Source: Phycisphaerae bacterium (GTDB lineage: Bacteria; Planctomycetota; Phycisphaerae; Sedimentisphaerales; SM23-30). Taken from it: a stretch of DNA of 8,417 bases. The notes beneath the pieces are model-generated. The model was not told where the DNA came from. It saw only the letters and a program-made list of their open reading frames with translations, and searched no databases. The stretch covers positions 1 to 8,417 of the forward strand of contig JAIPFO010000153.1 in assembly GCA_021736565.1 (NCBI GenBank), in the 5' to 3' direction. The translations under genes and the position numbers were made by a program. This document shows positions 1 to 4,989 of the stretch, piece after piece. How positions within the stretch are numbered: position 1 is the stretch's first letter; each line of letters begins with the position of its first letter.

Positions 1-459
1 CGGGATTGGGTCTATAAGCTGGCATGGCGGTTTGGACGGCGGGAGGATGTGGCGTCGGATGTTGTGCAGGAGGTCTTTTCCTATCTGCTCTGGAAGTTCC
101 CAGGTTTTGTCCTGACCGCCCGAATGACAACGTTCCTCTACCCGGTCGTCAAACATCTAACCATCGCGATGATCAAGAAGAATCAGAAGATAGTTTTGGA
201 TGATGAGCTATTGGACGATGCAGTGGCACCGCCGGCGGTGGAAGGGGACGATCAGAGGCGGGCAGAGTTGGCGGTGGTATTGGGGCGGCTGACCGCCCGC
301 CAGCGGGAGATCATTTTGATGCGGTATGTCGATGGGATGACCCTGGAGGAGATCGCCGAGGCGTTGGAGATGCCGATGGGGACGGTGAAATCGAGTCTGC
401 ACCGGGGTTTGAAGGCGTTGAAGGAGGATTCGGGGTGTCGGCGGTATTTTCTGGGGTGA
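1..459 (+). CDS. ECF-type RNA polymerase sigma factor, 5' end outside window
   Basis: This is the C-terminal 152 residues of a small sigma-70 family factor of the extracytoplasmic function type, which would direct RNA polymerase to a dedicated promoter set. The frame is open to the left edge, and the residues before the internal GTG at 49 (WVYKLAWRFGRRED) belong to region 2, so that GTG is not the true start. Region 2 covers about residues 1-58 and includes the DVVQEVF core-binding motif at 20-26. A short acidic linker follows at about 64-84. Region 4 covers about 91-143 with LTARQREIILMRY and a helix-turn-helix from MTLEEIAEAL to TVKSSLHRGLKAL that should read the -35 element. The gene lies 174 bases upstream of a membrane dockerin protein in the position where an anti-sigma factor is often encoded. 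Family assignment is firm; the regulon is unknown. Confidence 0.93.
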   Translation, partial: RDWVYKLAWRFGRREDVASDVVQEVFSYLLWKFPGFVLTARMTTFLYPVVKHLTIAMIKKNQKIVLDDELLDDAVAPPAVEGDDQRRAELAVVLGRLTARQREIILMRYVDGMTLEEIAEALEMPMGTVKSSLHRGLKALKEDSGCRRYFLG

Positions 460-463
460 AATT

Positions 464-541
464 TGAATATCCAATAACCAATCGAATACGGCTTGCCTCT
501 TTACTTGAATATTGGATATTTCGTGTTGGATATTGGGTGTT
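464..541. repeat. AT-rich intergenic repeat with inverted and direct copies of an AATATCCAA unit
   Basis: Directly after the sigma gene stop codon, AATATCCAATA at 466-476 has a perfect inverted copy, TATTGGATATT, at 510-520. A further related copy (TTGGATATTGG) follows at about 526-536. The two 11-base arms are separated by 33 bases and could form a weak AT-rich stem with no following T-run, so this is a poor intrinsic terminator. TGAATATCCAA at 464-474 recurs at 3834-3844, again just after a stop codon. It may be a member of a dispersed intergenic repeat family; its function is not known. Confidence 0.5.
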
Positions 542-585
542 AAATTACAAATTGTGAATGGAAAATATTATAAATTTTAAAAATT

Positions 586-615
586 ATGAAACCTTTTGCG
601 GTTTTATGGCCTTAA
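586..615 (+). promoter_or_regulatory. Candidate ECF sigma promoter upstream of the membrane dockerin gene
   Basis: TGAAAC at 587-592, within ATGAAACCTTTT, matches the -35 hexamer known for several ECF sigma factors, for example the TGAAAC of Bacillus SigW. A possible -10 (GCCTTAA) begins at 609 after a 16-base spacer. The same 12-base element recurs at 4898-4909 before another gene, and both copies are followed by GTTTTAT. A start of transcription near 618-622 would leave a very short leader before the ATG at 634. The same bases also encode a nine-residue peptide, MKPFAVLWP, with no Shine-Dalgarno sequence, which makes a promoter the more likely reading. The -10 is weak. Confidence 0.4.
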
Positions 616-633
616 CCTTGTGGAGACACTGAT

Positions 634-1116
634 ATGAATGATCATGAACAACAATTTGAAGATGAATCGCAACTTGAGTTTCGACAGGAGTTTACAGACG
701 ATTTGAGTGCTCTGTTCTCACCGTCTGGCCAGGTTCCTGGCGAGGTTGACCGGGCGATTCTGGATAGGGCCTCGGCGAAATTGTCCAGGCGGTCGCCGAT
801 GCGGGTTTTCTGGCGGGTTGCTGCCGGGGTTGCGGTTGCCGCGGTGGTGATGGTGGGGGTTATGGTGTGGCATGGGGGGCAGGGTGATGTGGTGGAAAAA
901 TCACCCGGGTCGAATGAATTGGCGTTTAAAGCCCGGAAAAATCTGGCACGAGAGGATGTCGATCAAAATGGCCATGTGGATATTCTGGACGCCTTTGCGC
1001 TGGCCCGGCGGGTCAAGCAGGCGGATATTATGGATGAAAAGTGGGATGTCAATGGCGATGGGGTTGTGGATGGGGCGGATGTGGATGTCGTGGCGATGGT
1101 GGCAGTAAAACTTTAG
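634..1116 (+). CDS. Single-pass membrane protein with extracytoplasmic dockerin-type domain (putative sigma regulator)
   Basis: A 160-residue protein with three parts. Residues 1-57 are acidic then basic, with no signal peptide. Residues about 59-79 form one hydrophobic transmembrane helix, preceded by arginines at 52, 53, 57 and 61, which predicts N-terminus in the cytoplasm and C-terminus outside. Residues 108-119 (DVDQNGHVDILD) and 138-149 (DVNGDGVVDGAD) are two dockerin type I calcium-binding loops with acidic or Asn ligands at loop positions 1, 3, 5, 9 and 12. Each is followed by a short helix, as in a complete dockerin pair. GGAG at 622-625 sits 8 bases before the ATG. The gene's place after an ECF sigma factor suggests that the cytoplasmic part binds the sigma factor, but the His/Cys zinc motif of classic anti-sigma domains is absent. 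Dockerin identity is well supported; the regulatory role is inference. Confidence 0.85.
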   Translation: MNDHEQQFEDESQLEFRQEFTDDLSALFSPSGQVPGEVDRAILDRASAKLSRRSPMRVFWRVAAGVAVAAVVMVGVMVWHGGQGDVVEKSPGSNELAFKARKNLAREDVDQNGHVDILDAFALARRVKQADIMDEKWDVNGDGVVDGADVDVVAMVAVKL

Positions 1117-1140
1117 ATACTTTTATAAGCAGGTGATCTG

Positions 1141-1692
1141 ATGAAAAAGTTTAGTGTTATTTCAATGTTGACTCACGCGTCAAAAGTAGATTTTCAAATT
1201 GAAAATCAGTCTTTAAGATGCGGAAAACAGGCATCAAAAATATTTAAGACGCTGGCGTCAATGCTGGCGATGATGGTTGCGGTGGCCGCCTGGGCCGATA
1301 CGCCCGAAAAGGGCGACCGGTATGAAACGCCCACAATACCGCCAATGCGGTTTGAAACGCTGGGAATTTACATCGATGCCGGCGATAAACCCCTGGCAGC
1401 CTATCAGTTTGAACTGACCACCAGCAGGGGCGATGTGAAGATCGTCGGTATAGAAGGGGGGCAGGGAGTATTCAGTAAACCGCCTTATTACGACCCCGCC
1501 GCGATGAAGCAGGACCGGGTGAAAGTCGGGGCCTTTAGCCTGGCGGATGAGTTGCCCACCGGCAAGGTGAAGGTGGCGGTGCTGCATGTGGTGGTCTCGG
1601 GCGACCTCGAGCCGGAGTATGCAGTAAAATTGACGACAGCGGCCAGTAAGGATGGCGAAAAAATTGAGGCGGAAGTTCGTTTGGGAATATAA
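1141..1692 (+). CDS. Secreted protein with cohesin-like domain
   Basis: A 183-residue exported protein. A hydrophobic segment at about 36-52 ending in AAWA, followed by DTPEKGD, looks like a signal peptide cleaved near residue 52, but with an unusually long N-terminal region of about 35 residues. The mature part is beta-rich and follows the pattern of cohesin or related carbohydrate-binding folds: a strand containing LAAYQFEL, then DVKIVGIEGG, then PPYYDPAA, then VKVGAFS, and a closing strand KVKVAVLHVVVSG. The gene starts 24 bases after the dockerin gene, with AGGTGA at 1131-1136 before the ATG, so the two are probably co-transcribed. The natural ligand of a cohesin is a dockerin, and one is encoded next door. 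The cohesin call comes from strand pattern and context, without an alignment. Alternatives are another CBM-like or Ig-like sandwich. Confidence 0.7.
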   Translation: MKKFSVISMLTHASKVDFQIENQSLRCGKQASKIFKTLASMLAMMVAVAAWADTPEKGDRYETPTIPPMRFETLGIYIDAGDKPLAAYQFELTTSRGDVKIVGIEGGQGVFSKPPYYDPAAMKQDRVKVGAFSLADELPTGKVKVAVLHVVVSGDLEPEYAVKLTTAASKDGEKIEAEVRLGI

Positions 1693-1736
1693 TATTTCCC
1701 TGGGATTAAAAAAAAGATAACGATTCACAATATTTT

Positions 1737-1740
1737 GGAG
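1737..1740 (+). promoter_or_regulatory. Shine-Dalgarno GGAG that selects the second of two ATGs
   Basis: GGAG lies only 2 bases before the ATG at 1743 but 8 bases before the ATG at 1749. The normal spacing favours 1749 as the translation start, giving an N-terminus MRKKALLS that is also a better signal-peptide start. Confidence 0.6.
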
Positions 1741-1748
1741 ATATGGTT

Positions 1749-3821
1749 ATGAGAAAGAAAGCGTTATTGAGTTTTGTAGTGTTTGGATTAGCCAGTTTGG
1801 GGATGGTTGTTTATTTTAGCGGCTGTATGAGTTCAGCAGGTCGTTATAGTTCATTACCGAGTGTGAATTATAGTTATCCAGGTCTGGCAGATGAGTCTGG
1901 AATCTCAGGTGAATTGTTTCAAATCGAAGAAGATGAGGTCTGGGTGATTGCCAAAGCACAAAAGGTTCAGGCGGGTCATAGCGAGAAAGATGAACCAGGT
2001 AGTGGCTCGATGATGGTGGTGGTGCCGGGCCAGGAAAAAGAAATCCCTCTGCCGTTGAAGCATACCGAGGTTTCCGGTAAGGTGGTGGGGTATATTGCCA
2101 GCGTGGAGGTGTCTCAGCAGTTTGAGAATCCTTATGATACCAAGATCGAGGCCTCCTATGTCTTTCCGCTGCCACAGAATTCGGCAGTGAATGAGTTTAT
2201 TATGACGGTGGGCGACCGTAAGATTCGCGGGATTATTCGTGAGCGTGAGGAAGCCGAGAAGATTTATGCTGAGGCCAAACGGCAGGGCTATCGAGCGGCT
2301 TTGATGACCCAGGAACGGCCGAATATTTTTACCCAGAAAGTGGCCAATATCGAACCGGGCAAGGCGATTGACATCAACATTAAATATTTCAATACGCTAA
2401 CCTATCGGGACGGCTGGTATGAGTTTGCCTTTCCGATGGTCGTTGGCCCGCGTTATAACCCGCCCGGCAGTACCGACGGCGTCGGCGCGGTGCCCCATGG
2501 CAAGGGCGGCAGTTCGGAGCAGAAAACCGAAGTGCAATATCTAAAGCCAGGCCAGCGCAGCGGTCACGATATCGGCCTGACGGTGGCTATTGACGCCGGT
2601 GTGGCGATTGAGGAAATGATTTGTAACAGCCATGTGATCAAAACGGAGAAAGTTCGGCCGGAGAAAGTGGTTGTCAAGCTGAGCAAGCGGGATTCAATTC
2701 CCAATAAGGATTTCGTCCTGCGTTATAAAGTGGCCGGTGATAAGATGAAAAGCGGGCTGGTGACCCATACCGATGAACGGGGTGGGTATTTTACGATGAT
2801 GCTGTACCCGCCGGCCAGCCTGAACTCGCTCAAAAAGGCACCCATGGAGCTGATCTTTGTGCTGGATTGTTCCGGCAGTATGAACGGCAAGCCCATGGAG
2901 CTATCGAAAAAGGCGATGAAGCGCGCGTTGAGGAAACTGAGCCAGGGTGATACCTTCCAGGTGATCCGGTTTTCGAGTAAGGCCTCTAAGCTGGGCAGGA
3001 ATCCGGTTCTGGCAACGGCTAAGAATATTCGGCGGGGATTGGCATTTGTCGATAAACTTCGCGGCGACGGCGGCACCCAGATGATCGAAGGGATCAAAGC
3101 GGCCCTGGATTTCAAGCATGACCCCAAACGGCTGCGGGTGGTCTCGTTCATGACCGATGGCTATATTGGCAACGAGTCACAGATACTGGCGGCGATCCAT
3201 GAAAAACTTGGCGCGGCCAGGATATTCAGCTTTGGTGTCGGTTCTTCGCCCAACTATTACCTGCTCGACCGAATGGCTTGGATGGGTAATGGGGCAGTGG
3301 CCCGGATCGGGCTGGATGACAGTACCGCCGATGCCGTCGATGGCTTCTACGATGCGATCAGTCACCCGGCCTTAACCGATATCCAGATCGACTGGGGCGG
3401 CATGGAAGTCTCCGAAGTGTATCCGGGCAGGATGCGGGATTTGATTGTCGGCCGTCCTGTAATTTTAACGGGCCGATTTAAGGGCACACCCGGTGCGGTA
3501 AAGGTCAACGGCCGGGCCGGTCAGGTCGACCAGCGATATACCGTACCACTTAGCAGTGACAGCATCGGCGAGCACAAAGGCATCGCCTGCGTGTGGGCCC
3601 GAATGAAGATCGCCGATATGAATAACCAGCTCACCTACGATAAAACCGGCGAAATACCCGGGATGATCAAAGACGTAGCATTAGAATACGGCCTCATGTC
3701 CGCCTACACAGCATTCCTGGCAGTAGATTCCTCCCAAAAAACCGCCGGAGACCACGGCATATCGGTTGCAGTCCCGGTCCCCGTACCTGATGGCGTGCGG
3801 TATGATACAACGGTGCAGTAG
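1749..3821 (+). CDS. VIT and von Willebrand factor A domain protein, probable lipoprotein
   Basis: A 690-residue exported protein (692 if the ATG at 1743 is used). Numbering here is from 1749. Residues 1-26 form a signal sequence (MRKKALLSF, hydrophobic core, then FSGC) with Cys26 as a possible lipid-modified residue, although Phe at -3 is not standard. A VIT domain covers about 103-239, with the characteristic VSQQFENPYDTKIEASYVFPLP and a REREEAEKIYAEAKRQGY stretch. A vWA domain covers about 366-525 with a complete MIDAS: DCSGS (Asp373, Ser375, Ser377), Thr443 in GGTQM, and Asp470 in MTDG. The tail includes a conserved EYGLMSAYTAFLAVD segment. This is the domain layout of inter-alpha-trypsin inhibitor heavy-chain-like bacterial proteins, which are thought to mediate metal-dependent binding. 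No sortase signal or PEP-CTERM tail is seen. The gene follows the cohesin-like gene by 56 bases and may share its transcript. Partner and substrate are unknown. Confidence 0.92.
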   Translation: MRKKALLSFVVFGLASLGMVVYFSGCMSSAGRYSSLPSVNYSYPGLADESGISGELFQIEEDEVWVIAKAQKVQAGHSEKDEPGSGSMMVVVPGQEKEIPLPLKHTEVSGKVVGYIASVEVSQQFENPYDTKIEASYVFPLPQNSAVNEFIMTVGDRKIRGIIREREEAEKIYAEAKRQGYRAALMTQERPNIFTQKVANIEPGKAIDINIKYFNTLTYRDGWYEFAFPMVVGPRYNPPGSTDGVGAVPHGKGGSSEQKTEVQYLKPGQRSGHDIGLTVAIDAGVAIEEMICNSHVIKTEKVRPEKVVVKLSKRDSIPNKDFVLRYKVAGDKMKSGLVTHTDERGGYFTMMLYPPASLNSLKKAPMELIFVLDCSGSMNGKPMELSKKAMKRALRKLSQGDTFQVIRFSSKASKLGRNPVLATAKNIRRGLAFVDKLRGDGGTQMIEGIKAALDFKHDPKRLRVVSFMTDGYIGNESQILAAIHEKLGAARIFSFGVGSSPNYYLLDRMAWMGNGAVARIGLDDSTADAVDGFYDAISHPALTDIQIDWGGMEVSEVYPGRMRDLIVGRPVILTGRFKGTPGAVKVNGRAGQVDQRYTVPLSSDSIGEHKGIACVWARMKIADMNNQLTYDKTGEIPGMIKDVALEYGLMSAYTAFLAVDSSQKTAGDHGISVAVPVPVPDGVRYDTTVQ

Positions 3822-3869
3822 GTTTTATAAAACTGAATATCCAAAAAATAAAATATGTATGTTTCATTT

Positions 3870-3890
3870 AAGCACGCTTTCGTACTTTTT
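3870..3890 (+). terminator. Possible intrinsic terminator after the VIT/vWA gene
   Basis: AAGCACG at 3870-3876, loop CTTT, and CGTACTT at 3881-3887 form a 7-pair stem with one C-A mismatch, running into a T-run that ends at 3890. It lies about 50 bases after the stop codon of the VIT/vWA gene and would separate that unit from the HEAT genes. The stem is short and imperfect. Confidence 0.35.
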
Positions 3891-3964
3891 ATCTTTGAAT
3901 CGGTGGAAGCGAATGATGATGTAAAAAGTCTCTGAATACATGATTTGAAAATTAATTTTTTTAC

Positions 3965-3968
3965 GAGG
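3965..3968 (+). promoter_or_regulatory. Shine-Dalgarno GAGG that sets the start at 3978
   Basis: GAGG within TTACGAGGATAATGG lies 9 bases before the ATG at 3978 and 3 bases before the ATG at 3972. This excludes the in-frame upstream TTG at 3945, which would place the site inside the gene. Confidence 0.6.
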
Positions 3969-3977
3969 ATAATGGAT

Positions 3978-4892
3978 ATGATTATTAAAGCAAGTAAGTT
4001 CGTGTTTATTGTTGTTTTTGTTATGTTTTCCGGGCAGTTTGCCTTTGGAATGGCCACCGAGACGCACGGCAACAAGCCATTGAACGCGTTGAACTTTAAA
4101 TCCTTTCCAGGTATTATGCCGGTGGTGAACCACCAGAGCCGGGTGTATCATACATGGTGTAATGGCAATGAATTTTGCTATTATCGCAGTGATACCGCCG
4201 GGTTAAATGACGCCCTCAAGAAGTTTGCCGCGATGGATGAAATGGCAGTGCGTGAGGTGGTGTTTCGGCCGGGTAAGGGGCAGGTTAAAGCGTTTGATGG
4301 GAAGACGGCTATCCATTACGACTGGTATTTTCATATCGTCGGTGGAATTGCCCGTGCGTCATCTAAAAGGGATAAGGGGGCATTGATCTGGAGTCGATCT
4401 CCGATGATGGTTGTGTATATCGGCGATGGGCAGATCGAGCTGGATAAGATTAAAATCCCAAAGGGCGTCACAGTCGTTCAACTGGCGGACCTGTCCAAAC
4501 GCTATATCAAGGCGTTTGACAGTAAGGAGAAAAACGTACGGGGCTGGGGCTCGCATCGACTGGCGGACCTGGACTTGTACAATACCGATAACCTCACGGC
4601 CATCGCTAAGTTGCTGGATGATGAGGATAGCTGGGTTCGGCTCAATGTGGTCGGTGCGGTGGCCAGGTATGGCAAACTGGCCGAAGGGCTGCTGCCAAAG
4701 CTTAACGCCATGTTGCCTGGGAGCAATGAAAATCTCAAAAAAAAGATCCAGCAAGCAATCCAGCAGATTAAGGCCGCTAAAGATAATGCAAAAGCAGCGA
4801 AAAAACATAATGAAATATTAAAGAAAATCAGTAAGTTTTTCAAAAAACAGCCTCAAGATGCCCCAAACCGGGTAAATACGGAGGCGAAATGA
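3978..4892 (+). CDS. Exported HEAT-repeat protein of unknown function
   Basis: A 304-residue protein counted from the ATG at 3978. Residues 1-24 are a signal peptide (MIIKASK, hydrophobic core, likely cleavage after AFG). The central part, about 55-190, is not a domain I can name. It contains CNGNEFCYYR with two cysteines at 61 and 67, a FRPGKGQVKAFDGK segment, and DGQIELDKIKIPKGVTVVQL, which reads as a series of strands. Residues about 196-260 form HEAT-type helices (NLTAIAKLLDDEDSWVRLNV, then AVARYGKLAEGLLPKL). The last 50 residues are very rich in lysine and alanine and predict a basic helix or coiled coil. It lies 97 bases upstream of another HEAT-repeat gene on the same strand, and the two may be functionally linked. 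The role may be protein-protein scaffolding in the periplasm; no enzyme motif is visible. Confidence 0.82.
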   Translation: MIIKASKFVFIVVFVMFSGQFAFGMATETHGNKPLNALNFKSFPGIMPVVNHQSRVYHTWCNGNEFCYYRSDTAGLNDALKKFAAMDEMAVREVVFRPGKGQVKAFDGKTAIHYDWYFHIVGGIARASSKRDKGALIWSRSPMMVVYIGDGQIELDKIKIPKGVTVVQLADLSKRYIKAFDSKEKNVRGWGSHRLADLDLYNTDNLTAIAKLLDDEDSWVRLNVVGAVARYGKLAEGLLPKLNAMLPGSNENLKKKIQQAIQQIKAAKDNAKAAKKHNEILKKISKFFKKQPQDAPNRVNTEAK

Positions 4893-4930
4893 AAAAAATG
4901 AAACCTTTTTTGTCGTTTTATCGTCAATAA
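4889..4930 (+). promoter_or_regulatory. Candidate ECF sigma promoter overlapping a tiny ORF
   Basis: TGAAAC at 4899-4904, within ATGAAACCTTTT, is the second copy of the -35-like element found at 586-597. CGTCAATA at 4922-4929 is a plausible ECF -10 after a 17-base spacer and would give a leader of about 55 bases for the gene at 4990. The same region also holds a 13-codon ORF from 4889 (MKKMKPFLSFYRQ) that overlaps the previous stop codon as ATGA, with GGAGG at 4880-4884. That peptide could be a coupled leader, so both readings are kept; the promoter is preferred because the motif recurs. Confidence 0.4.
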
Positions 4931-4989
4931 GATATAGAGAGTTCCGTATTCTATTTGATGAATAATAATCGAAAAGAAAGGTTGAAATT

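Noticed and set aside
49..459. GTG at 49 as the start of the sigma factor
   Set aside because: The frame is open upstream to base 1 and encodes region 2 residues, so the true start is outside the window.
1684..1701. GGGAATAT/ATTTCCC inverted repeat spanning the stop of the cohesin-like gene
   Set aside because: It is bulged and followed by an A-run instead of a T-run on the coding strand, so it does not support a terminator.
3822..3833. GTTTTATAAAAC palindrome as an operator
   Set aside because: It directly follows a stop codon in AT-rich sequence, is not near a promoter, and can occur by chance.
3945..3977. TTG at 3945 as start of the first HEAT gene
   Set aside because: It has no ribosome site, while GAGG at 3965-3968 fits the ATG at 3978, which also begins a normal signal peptide.
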